DNA of 64,000 bases from Cercospora beticola (Eukaryota; Ascomycota; Dothideomycetes; Mycosphaerellales; Mycosphaerellaceae): assembly GCF_033473495.1 (NCBI RefSeq), contig NC_088941.1, positions 1,736,001 to 1,800,000 on the forward strand. The letters run 5' to 3'. Positions 46,731 to 55,868 of this stretch are shown here, one piece after another. The notes under the pieces are model-generated. The model was not told where the DNA came from. It was given only the letters and a program-made list of their open reading frames with translations, and did not search any database. The translations under genes were made by a program, and so were the position numbers. How positions within the stretch are numbered: the stretch's first letter is position 1; every line of letters starts with the position of its first letter.

Positions 46731-46980
46731 TGCTCTAGCGAGGAGATACAGAAGATTGGTGGCCATGGATAGAGGTCGAGAGACGATGGTTGAGGCCGGG
46801 GTATCAGAGCAGCAGCGGACGAGTCGATACATGGCCTGTACGACATTTTGGATGCCGGTAGCAGGACAAGACTGCGATTCCTCATGTTGTACTGTGGCGA
46901 GGTGCCGCTTTCAACTGCGTTTGATGGTGTACATTTGGAAAGGTGTAATTTACAAGATAGGAGGTCGTTCACAATACAGA

Positions 46981-49720
46981 CTATCCTAATCCATGCCAAC
47001 CGTCTTCGTCACTGTCAGCCATACTTTCGTCTTCATCTGCTCCACCGCTCGTAATAGCCAGCATCTTGGGTGTTGCGTCGACTGACGCTGTCGGCTGAGC
47101 AAGCAAGTAATCAAGTGTATGGTTGTTCTGGTTGGCCACTTTCATGATTTCTCCTTGCACTCTTGCGATCGCCTTTTGCATCATTCGTACCACTTCAGCA
47201 TATTCACCTTGTCGTTCTTTCAAGAGGCGACCATGCTGGTTGAGCAGGCTTTCCATCCAGAGCAAGTTCAGTTCAAGGTGCGGGCTCTGGTCTGACTCTT
47301 TTGAAACGAATCGAAGCAGTCGGTCCAAGTAAACCTGTGGGAGGTCGCGAACAACGAGGCCAATGTCGGACACTGGAATTGCACGATAGACCTTGCGCAC
47401 GAGCTTCAGATCGCCCAGCCGGAAAGCCATTACCATCGCCTTCAGCCAGTCTTGTTGCCGAAGTGTTGCTAACGTGTTCTCCGGTGTAACATCTACGTCG
47501 AGGTCGAAAGGATCGAAAACGGCGCCGGCGTCCAGTGAGTAGATGAGTAGGCCTTCTGTGCTCGCTGCGCAGAACGCTCGGCCTGTTGGCGAGAATGTCA
47601 CTCCTGGTACTCGCACTTCTGCTGCTATCTTTCTTTGCGCAGCATCTCCACGTTTGGCCCCGGGCAGGCTCGTGTCCATGCGGTCTTCGAGATCTGATGC
47701 TTCGCCTTGCTCGTCCAACAGTGCGCGTGGTCCGGCTTCTGTCAACAGTTTTGAGTTTCGGAATTCCTGTGTCCCTTCCAAACTCAAGTTGACGGACACT
47801 GTGAATTTTCGCAGTAGCACACCAGTCTCCACCGCGTACAGGCAGATATATTTGCTGTTGCCACCGGCGAGCAACACAGAGCCATCTGCGCTGTATGCGA
47901 TGGTGCCGAAGCTCTTCGTTCCAGCCACGTTGGCTGCAGTTCTTCGATCTGTCGCTTTGCGGCCTCCACTTGCATCTCGTCGGCCGTCCAAGCCAGCTTC
48001 TTGCGTCGCTTCGCTGAGGCTCCAGAACGTAAGCTGTCCGTCTAGCGATGATGCCGCAATTTGCCGCCCATCAGGTCGTACCGTCACTGCTAACACATCT
48101 GCTTGGAGCTGTATAGGTTCTGACGTTTGTGTTCGACCGAAGATCGACCATATGCGGACGGTGCGATCCCAGCTGCCCGAGACGAGATTCCCTCCATTAG
48201 GTGCAAAGGCAAGCGATGACACTGGTCCTTCATGGCCTGTTAGCTGATCCAGCAACTGTCCTGTCTGAACGCTCCAGATGTGGATGTCGAAGTCATCTGT
48301 GGAGCCAGCCGCGACTACTTCGCCACTAGGGTCCACCGCAATAGATGTCCACGGCAGTCTTTTACTCGCTGTGAATGTTCGGAAGCATCGGTATCTGATC
48401 AAATCAAAGGCGCGTACACTGCCATCAAGTGATGCTGTGAAGAGCACATTTCCACGCTTCGCAAATTCGCAAGCTGTGACTCCAGACGTATGTTCCGTGA
48501 ATGTGACGATGCAGAAGCCGGATGTTGTGTCCCAGACTTTGATCTTGCCGTCGTCGGCGCATGTGATTACACGATCTCCAGAGGGAGAGTAAGTCAAAGC
48601 GTTCATGCTGTCGAAATGCCCTTGCTGCTTCAAGATGTAGGACTCGCTTTGCCACTCCCACACCAGAAGCTGACCAAGTGCAGATGAGCCAAATGCAAGC
48701 CATTCGCCGGTGTGGTTGATAGAGACAGTGTCTACACTGGAGGCCGAGATGGAGAGTTTATGGATCTCGCTGAAGCTGGGCAGCTCGTGTAACATGAACA
48801 GCCCGTTCGAAAAGCCCGTGACGAGCAGATTTGACGATGGATGGAATGCCGCTATCGTGAGGTGCGCTTGGTCTTGAAAGAAGTAGTGCCTGTTGTTGAT
48901 CCTCCATCGCTCGTCGTCTTCGCTCACATTCTCTGGATCGGCATCCGGTGGAGGCAGGTACTGCCACTGGAATAATGCACCGTCTTTGGACACAGTCCAT
49001 ATCGTTTCTTGATCTTTGCTAAACCATGCAGCATGTACAGCAGTGCGGTGTCCAGCGAGAACAGTGGGCATGAAGCCTTCCTCAGGATCCAGGCTCCATA
49101 TTCGTGCTGTCAAGTCCTTGCTCGCCGACAGGAAAAAGCGGCCATCGCTACTCCATTGGATGCTTTGAACGGTATCGTGATGTCCCGCATACTGTCGATA
49201 TCGCACGAATGGCGCGAACTCCAATCCGCTATCCTCGCCAGTGGTGGATGGAGTCTTCCACACTTCGATCTTTCTGCCAAGCCCTACAGCAAAGTGATCG
49301 CCACTTGGAGAAAAGGTCAAAGCCGATACGGCACTTTTCAGCGAGAAATGGTAGAGCACGATTCGGCGCTGGAAGTGCGAGAGAATAGCATGCCCGGATT
49401 CGTCGATGGTCAAGAGCAGCTGGCCCGCTGGATGAAGGGCTGTCCGGACTATGTTGACTCTATGTGCGAAGGGTAGAGTGTATGATTTGTTGTTGATCAG
49501 GTCAAATACCGAGACTCTATTGCCGACGGGCGACAGTAGGCACGTCCCATCTTTGGTGTAGACCAGGTTGCCTTTGCGGTACACGGTGCCCAGGAGGTTC
49601 GAAAACTGCGCTTTTGGTCAATTGGTCAGTCTCGTCAAAATGTGTTTGCTTGACGCCTGACGCATCAAATTTTTCGAGGTCGCACAAGCGGGGCGCGCCT
49701 ACCTTGAATTCCGTCTTCAT
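46981..49720 (-). CDS. PWP2: U3 snoRNP/SSU processome WD40 protein PWP2 (UTP1)
   Basis: An 18-nt first exon (49720-49703, MKTEFK) joins 49605-46981 for 880 residues. Splicing gives MKTEFKFSNLLGTVYRKGNLVYT, the conserved PWP2 start. Pwp2 is a UTP-B subunit of the 90S pre-ribosome, needed for 18S rRNA maturation in the nucleolus. Two WD40 propellers are visible as repeated units: GHHDTVQSIQWSSDGRFFLSAS, GHRTAVHAAWFSKDQET, QGHFDSMNALTYSPSGDRVITCADDGKIKVWD, TSGVTACEFAKRGNV, GHEGPVSSLAFAPNGGNLVSGS. The C-terminal Utp12-like helical domain follows (NTLATLRQQDWLKAMVMAFRLGD). The tail is acidic (ESMADSDEDGWHGLG). Length matches the ~900-residue family. Divergent from septin CDC12. Confidence 0.95.
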
Positions 49721-50209
49721 CTTGCTCACTTTGTTTCCACCTTCCTGTCTTCTGAAGCAGCTCGAGTGCTTACCACAAAGCCATTCCCGACGCGCGCGAC
49801 AGTGATGGACGGCCAAAATTTCGTGATGGAGTCTCGAAAGGCGGAAGCTCCCTCGTCCCCGCAAGCGCTAGCGGGCACTACGGCGCACCCTGCGGTGCCC
49901 TCAGAATTGGCGTCTCCCATTCGCCGGTCCAATGCCAGGGGCCACCGGCGGAGCCAATTCGGTAAGTGCCAGCTGGAAAGGAGAGCACCAGCACCAGCAC
50001 CAGCATCGCAACTCCCTCTCCATCTTCACAAGCAACCGCATCCCGGGCCCAGCAGTCGCAATTGCTGCTCATTCACCCACCCGCCCATCCACGACTTCTC
50101 CCGCAGCGCCGCTCGTCGTGCGCTCCGCCTGTCCTGTACGAACACACCCTCCTCCATCTGCTCCCCAACTTGAAATTCGTCCACCGCGCGTGCTCGGCTC
50201 CTCCGCGAG
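49721..50209. promoter_or_regulatory. bidirectional promoter region PWP2/CDC12
   Basis: 490 bp between divergent start codons. An AAAATTT element near 49815, ~95 bp upstream of PWP2, resembles the RRPE core seen at ribosome-biogenesis genes in yeast, but the match is short. The right half is the probable CDC12 leader with a CACCAG repeat. Confidence 0.4.
49984..50004 (+). repeat. CACCAG-type short tandem repeat upstream of CDC12
   Basis: AGCACC repeated three times and a partial fourth copy, in the presumed 5' leader of the septin gene. Confidence 0.7.
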
Positions 50210-51656
50210 ATGGATGTGCTCACCATGCAACAAAAGCCATTGGCTAACGTCCGCCGCGCCTTAGACAGCTTCACGCACCTGAGACACCCTCCCGGCGCAT
50301 ACAATCCTCCACCGGAGCCCATTGCTCCACCGACAGCGCCCGCAAAGACCCTCCCGCAGCTCCCCGTCCGCGAGATTCCCCCTCCACCAGCAGCCATGGC
50401 AGAGACAGGAGGTTCGCCCATTGGCATTGCCAACGTACGTTGCGCGTGGACAATATTGAGGAGAATGCGAACTGACCGCCTGTGCAGCTGCCCAACCAGC
50501 GCCACAAGATTGTGGCCAAGCGTGGTGCTGCCTTCACGATCATGGTGGCCGGTGAGTCTGGCCTTGGAAAGACTACCTTCATCAACACTCTCTTCAGCAC
50601 GACCATCAAGAACTACGCCGACCACAAGCGACGTCACGCAAAGCAGATCGACAAGACGGTGGAGATTGAAATCACAAAGGCGGAGCTCGAGGAGAAGTTC
50701 TTCAAGGTCCGCTTGACCGTCATCGATACACCGGGTTTTGGTGACTACGTGAACAACCGCGACAGCTGGCAGCCAATTATAGAATTCTTGGACGATCAGC
50801 ACGAGAGCTACATGTTGCAGGAGCAACAGCCAAAGAGAAGTGACAAGATCGACTTGCGTGTCCACGCCTGTCTGTTCTTCATCCGCCCTACCGGCCACAC
50901 TCTGAAGCCATTGGACATCGAGGTCATGAAGCGCTTGGCCACCCGCGTCAACCTGATTCCAGTCATTGCAAAGGCCGATACTCTCTCACCGGCAGATCTC
51001 GCCCGCTTCAAGCACCGCGTAAGTTGTAGCTTACACAGAGATTGCTTTGGGATTGGAACACTGACAATTGTCGAATACAGATCCGAAGCGTCATCGAGGC
51101 ACAAGGCATCAAAATCTATACTCCACCGCTCGAGGAGGACGACGAGGCCGGCCTGCAGCACGCTCGCAGCTTGATCTCCGCCATGCCATTCTCGGTCATC
51201 GGTTCCGAGCGTGATGTGACTACCCCTGATGGACGCACTGTCAAGGGTCGTCACTACCACTGGGGTGTCGCTGAGGTTGAGAACGAGGAGCACTGCGACT
51301 TCAAGAAGCTCCGCGCTATCCTCATCCGCACACACATGCTCGACCTGATCCACACCACAGAAGAGAACCACTACGAGGTGTACCGCGCGCAACAGATGGA
51401 GACCAGGAAGTTTGGTGAGGCAAGACCTCGGAAGCTGGACAACCCCAAATTCAAGGAGGAAGAAGAGGCTCTCCGCAAGCGCTTCACCGAACAAGTCAAG
51501 GTGGAGGAGCAGCGTTTCAGACAATGGGAGCAGAAGCTTATTGCTGAGCGCGATCGTCTCAACAAGGATCTCGAGCAGAGCCATGCGGTCATCAAGCAAC
51601 TCGAGGCGGAAGTCGAGACGCTGCAGGGTAGCATGTCGAGGACTGGTCGCCGCTAG
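50210..51656 (+). CDS. CDC12: septin CDC12 (AspC type)
   Basis: Exons 50210-50434, 50488-51018 and 51081-51656 encode 443 residues. The first 75 residues are a Pro-rich N-terminal extension. The septin GTPase follows: P-loop GESGLGKT at 97-104, G3 in VIDTPGFGDYVNN, and G4 AKAD in NLIPVIAKADTL. RQVIEAQ-like IRSVIEAQGIKIYTPPLEED, the septin-unique EVENEEHCDFKKLRAILIRTHMLDLI and a C-terminal coiled coil (KRFTEQVKVEEQRFRQWEQK onwards) match Cdc12/AspC better than Cdc3, Cdc10 or Cdc11. Septins form filaments at septa and bud or branch sites. Start chosen at the first ATG in frame; a later Met at 50225 or 50396 cannot be excluded. Confidence 0.93.
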
Positions 51657-52164
51657 GCGCATCAGGGGTGCAGGATATGAGTATGAAGACGCAAGAAGCT
51701 ACCGACCACGCCACGGCAGGACAGTGGCAACTGCGACAGAATCAGATCTCAAGCGTCCCTTCCATCGCCAGGAAATCAGACATTGTTATGGCGCTGAGTG
51801 GGACTCGTTTCAGGGTGGGTTGCAAAGTGCGAAGATACCTTTACTGCTTTCATTGTGTTTGTTCAGGAGAGATTTATGGAAAGCTGCTTAGCGTGGTGTT
51901 GCGAGGCTGTCAAGTGCTGAGCATCGCGGTCACGAGCCAAAAAGCATTAGTGCGTATCTGTAGGATGTAATATCAGCACAGCACTTGTTGTAATTACATT
52001 TGGACCCCATCTTCACATGTCAATATACCCACATGCTAAGCCTGCAGCTGTTCCGATCCCTGCTTAGAAGTGCGAACCACAGTCTTGGCACCTTCCTCAC
52101 CTCGATCTAATGTTTCAAGTCTGACTTCACTCCTTCCACATCACATCATGCTACCACTACCACG
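51657..52164. other. intergenic CDC12 to WDR83
   Basis: 3' region of the septin gene followed by the leader of the WD40 gene, with a C/A/T-rich stretch just before the ATG at 52165. No gene seen. Confidence 0.5.
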
Positions 52165-53124
52165 ATGACAAGCAATACGCGCTTCCCGACGAAGCAGATA
52201 TCGAGGCTCACGAACCACAATGGACCGGTACACGCCGTCACTTTCTCCGCCGGAACGGGCCAATACGTCCTCACCGGCTGTCAAGACCGCAATGTGCGAC
52301 TCTTCAATCCGGTCAATGGACGACTGATTCAGACCTTTTCTGCTCATGGCTACGAAGTCCTCGACCTCAGCGTCAGCGACGACAATGCACGCTTCGTATC
52401 CGGAGGCGGCGATAAAACAGTTTTCCTCTGGGACGTTGCCACTGCGCAGACACTGCGACGTTTCACGGGACATTCTGCGAGAGTCAATTGTGTTGCTTTC
52501 GGAGGCGAAGGCGATTCAGTCGTCATCAGTGGAAGTTTTGATGGGACTGTCAAGATCTGGGATGGGAAGAGTCGGAGTGAGAAACCTATTATGAGTTTCT
52601 CCGAAGCGAAAGATTCGGTTTCGAGTGTTGCTGTCAATGGGCATGAGATTTTTGTTGGGTCTGTGGATGGGTGTGTGAGAGTTTATGATTTGAGTATGGG
52701 TTGCGTGGATGTCGATTACGTGGCGCCTGGGAAGGGCGTTACGAGTGTTTGTCCCACGAAGGCTGGGGATGGGTATTTGGTGAGTAGTCTGGATTCGACG
52801 ATGAGGTTTTTTGATCGCGGGACGGGGAAGTGTTTGCAGAGTTTTAGGGATGAGGGATTTAGGAATGAGACGTATAGGTTGAGGAGTGTTTTGGCAATGG
52901 GAGAGGCTTATGCGATGAGTGGGACGGAGGATGGAAGAGTGTTGGTTTGGGATGTTTTGACTGGGGTGGTGGCGCAGAGGCTTTGGCACAAGAGTGAGAG
53001 TGCTGCGCAGACTATTGCGAGTAAGAAGGATGTTGTGTCTGCTGTCGCTTGGAATCAGCTGAGGAAGCAGTGGGCGAGTGCTGGCGGAGATGGGGCCGTC
53101 GTTGTCTGGGGTACGGGCGACTGA
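52165..53124 (+). CDS. WD40 protein WDR83/MORG1 homologue
   Basis: Intronless, 319 residues, seven WD repeats in one propeller, beginning LTNHNGPVHAVTFSAGTGQYVLTGCQDRNVRLFN and ending VVSAVAWNQLRKQWASAGGDGAVVVWGTGD. The repeat order, short N-terminus, and the segment SVAVNGHEIFVGSVDGCVRVYDL are typical of MORG1/WDR83, which in animals is found both as a MAPK scaffold and in spliceosomal complexes; in fungi it is mostly known from sequence. The coding strand changes abruptly near 52560 from C-ending codons to G- and T-ending codons with hardly any C, which also leaves a long antisense open frame (52516-53190) that I regard as a by-product. Confidence 0.9.
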   Translation: MTSNTRFPTKQISRLTNHNGPVHAVTFSAGTGQYVLTGCQDRNVRLFNPVNGRLIQTFSAHGYEVLDLSVSDDNARFVSGGGDKTVFLWDVATAQTLRRFTGHSARVNCVAFGGEGDSVVISGSFDGTVKIWDGKSRSEKPIMSFSEAKDSVSSVAVNGHEIFVGSVDGCVRVYDLSMGCVDVDYVAPGKGVTSVCPTKAGDGYLVSSLDSTMRFFDRGTGKCLQSFRDEGFRNETYRLRSVLAMGEAYAMSGTEDGRVLVWDVLTGVVAQRLWHKSESAAQTIASKKDVVSAVAWNQLRKQWASAGGDGAVVVWGTGD

Positions 53125-53200
53125 AGGATCGTGTGCGCATGCTCCAAACCGACCATGATGCTGATGACGAACTGCAAATACGAGCAACACGACCGCGACG

Positions 53201-53416
53201 ATGGCTGACTCTCGATCAGATCATCTGGGCTTCGATGGGTGCTCGAAAGCGAGAACGACAATTGAGCGCTCGTACGAGAAGCTAATGGATCTCACAACAT
53301 CAGAACTGCAGGGCCCAAGTAGCGGAAAGGGACTGGAAGATACATCCAGCAAGCTCAAGAATCTCCTGGGATCAATTTCTCCGGCCCTGATCGACCTATT
53401 TGTTCTCCAGATGTAG
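53201..53416 (+). CDS. possible 71-residue hypothetical protein
   Basis: Frame with a natural-looking, helix-rich composition (ARTTIERSYEKLMDLTTSEL, SSKLKNLLGSISPALIDLF). No motif, signal peptide or homology that I recognise. It starts only 76 bp after the WDR83 stop and could be chance sequence in the 3' flank. Listed only as a candidate. Confidence 0.2.
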   Translation: MADSRSDHLGFDGCSKARTTIERSYEKLMDLTTSELQGPSSGKGLEDTSSKLKNLLGSISPALIDLFVLQM

Positions 53417-54111
53417 TAATGGCTAATACTCGGGTGATCAGGATGCGCAGGAGCTATGTTGCAGCTCGCAGGCTCGTACCATCAACATTGGCCTAGAGTA
53501 CGACGATGATGTATGAGATGTGAGAACGAAGATCGAACGCGACCATCCTGGCACGTTTATCTCCACAAGATGCATAGGATTAGCGGAGATGTCTACGATG
53601 GTGTGGCATGGTGCAAGACACAGCTGCATGAAGCGCATGTATGCGACTAGGGACGATTTGACTTCGCTCATTGCGTTTCGCGTTCAGTGCTTCCCAATCA
53701 CAATGGCTCTTTCTGCCTTAAGGTCGTCGATGGAAGTCGGAGCCCTGCACACCCACCTTTTCAGCAGATCTCAGCACGAGATGTAGTCTCTGTACTGATG
53801 TGGACATCACGATATGCGACCTGGATGGACCATGCTTCATAGGCTTCAATGGCAGAACTTCCTCGTAGTCGCATACATCTTCGAGACGAACGATGCCTGT
53901 GATTGAACAGCGATTGCCTTCTTGCCATCTAAGCCGCCGCTGAACGAGATCCTGCCTGTAAGTGGATACCCTTGGCTGACTTCATCGCGGCTTCCCTCCG
54001 GGGCCGAACACAACCAGGTTTCTGCTCAGTCGACTTCACGTGTGAGTTGTGGGCGTACATAGTATCGCACTTCCCCACCACCTCTTCTCAGTCTCTGATA
54101 TAATCGCAATT
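53417..54111. other. intergenic upstream of GH64 gene
   Basis: No supported gene. Probably 3' flank of WDR83 and promoter of the glucanase gene. Confidence 0.45.
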
Positions 54112-55395
54112 ATGCCGGACTCACTACAAATTGCGTTGAAAAACGACAGCGACCTCGATAACATCCACGCCTACGTCACCGGAATCGCCATTCAACATGA
54201 CGGCAAACGCTGCCTCCTCAAGGCCAATGGCAAAGATTTATATTTCCCAACAGACGTGACAGAAATTGGTTCTCAATTACAAGAAGACTGCGCAATCCCA
54301 CTTGGTCAGCCCGGCAACACAGTCACAATCACCATCCCACAAATCGCAGGAGGCCGGATATGGATCGCAGAAGGCCATCTCACATTCTTGCTGAATCCCG
54401 GTGGACCAGCCTTAGTCGAGCCTTCTGTTCTGAACCCGAGTGATCCGAACGCGAAGGTCAATTTTGGGTTTGCAGAGTTCACCCTCAACGATGCTCAGCT
54501 ATACGCCAACATCTCATACGTCGATTTCGTGCCAGGAATACCCATTGCGATCACCTTACAAGCCAACTCTGGAGACTTGCAGCATGTGGCAGGCATGGCT
54601 CCTGATGGAATCGATCGCATGGCCGAGAGCCTCGCCCAACAAGCCCAAAAGGACGGGCGGCCATGGGATAAATTGGTAGTAAACAAAGATGGCCGAAACC
54701 TGCGAATTCTGAACGCAACACACGGAGGTGCCGTCGGCGCCAGCTTCGATGGATATTTCGAACCTTACGTGGAAGAAGTCTGGCAAAAATACAAATCAGA
54801 CTGCAAATGTAAAATCAACACGCAAGCCGGGCCAGGAGTACTTGAAGGGCACGTCAACCACAAAGGGAAATTGAAGATCGGCGACGAAGAATTCGAGAAA
54901 CCGACTACGGCAGATATTCTTGGCTGTAATAGTGGACCTTTCACGACTGGACCTTCACCTACGAGAAATGCTATTATCCCTCGATTAGCAGCTGCATTCG
55001 TTCGCTCTGCTTTGACGGAATGCGAGGACCATCCTAGTCAACCTCATACTTTCTACACTCGAGATCCAACGAATCACTATGCGAGATTAGTGCATGAGCA
55101 CAATGTCGATAAGAAAGGTTATGCTTTTGCCTACGATGATGTGCAACCGGATGAGGGCGAGGATCAATCAGGGAAGGTGAATGCCGGGGATCCTGTGTTG
55201 TTCACAGTCAGTGTTGGCGGTAAGAGCGCTACAGCTGGTGGTGGAGGAGCAGCAGCTCCGTCTCAAGCACCATCAAACCCGAGCAGCTATGATAGGCCAC
55301 CACCTCCGCCACCGGCAGAGACGCGACCTTCGCCGGGTTTAGGTGGGCTTAAGGGAAAGCTATTTGGAAAGGCGAAAGGGTTCTTAAAGCATTGA
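54112..55395 (+). CDS. GH64 beta-1,3-glucanase-like protein without signal peptide
   Basis: Intronless, 427 residues from the ATG at 54112. The domain is the thaumatin-like GH64 fold: SLQIALKNDSDLDNIHAYVTG, GGRIWIAEGHLTFLLNPGGPALVEPS, then NFGFAEFTLND with Glu122 and ISYVDFVPGIPIA with Asp138. Their 16-residue spacing equals that of the catalytic Glu154/Asp170 pair in the Streptomyces matensis laminaripentaose-producing enzyme. Family enzymes cleave beta-1,3-glucan. The protein lacks a signal peptide from this start; the upstream in-frame ATG at 54049 adds 21 residues that also do not look like one. The C-terminal ~60 residues are Pro-rich and end in a basic amphipathic segment (GLKGKLFGKAKGFLKH). 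Cytosolic or unconventionally exported; uncertain. Confidence 0.85.
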   Translation: MPDSLQIALKNDSDLDNIHAYVTGIAIQHDGKRCLLKANGKDLYFPTDVTEIGSQLQEDCAIPLGQPGNTVTITIPQIAGGRIWIAEGHLTFLLNPGGPALVEPSVLNPSDPNAKVNFGFAEFTLNDAQLYANISYVDFVPGIPIAITLQANSGDLQHVAGMAPDGIDRMAESLAQQAQKDGRPWDKLVVNKDGRNLRILNATHGGAVGASFDGYFEPYVEEVWQKYKSDCKCKINTQAGPGVLEGHVNHKGKLKIGDEEFEKPTTADILGCNSGPFTTGPSPTRNAIIPRLAAAFVRSALTECEDHPSQPHTFYTRDPTNHYARLVHEHNVDKKGYAFAYDDVQPDEGEDQSGKVNAGDPVLFTVSVGGKSATAGGGGAAAPSQAPSNPSSYDRPPPPPPAETRPSPGLGGLKGKLFGKAKGFLKH

Positions 55396-55868
55396 TCACG
55401 GTGAGTGATGACCTGGGGGGCTTACTTGTTCGTCAGCTGCAAATTACCGGGTGGGATACAGAGAACGAAATACACGACTAGGAGGATCATGAGCCAGATG
55501 CCGGGGCGCCAAAATCGGTGTAAGAGATCAAACAACACCTATATGTATCTTCGGTAGAGATCGGAAGAAACCAATGTAAGTTGTTGAGTAGGCAAGAGCC
55601 ATGATGTCGTGATATGCTGTGCTATGCTTCATAATATGTAGCGACTCGGCGACTCAATGTTGCTTTTCGCCATCCCAACTCCACGCTAAAGCACATCCAA
55701 CAAGAGACTGAGCAAGCGACCGGCGCCAGCTACATGTAGTACATGTCCCTGTCATGCTGTTATGCCATCATATACACTATTTTGATACAAGTTATACCAA
55801 GGGGGTAGCAGGGGCCAGGGCGCGATATGGCTGAAATGTTTGCAACTCCGGAAAGCTAAAGATGAGCC
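55396..55868. other. convergent intergenic region GH64 / kinase
   Basis: Contains the 3' ends of the GH64 gene and the CaMKK-type kinase gene. No other feature recognised. Confidence 0.5.

Noticed and set aside
50026..50898. 290-codon minus-strand frame
   Set aside because: Antisense of septin CDC12 exons 1 and 2; shadow.
52516..53190. 224-codon minus-strand open frame
   Set aside because: Antisense to WDR83; arises because the 3' half of that gene is almost free of the triplets that read as stops on the other strand.
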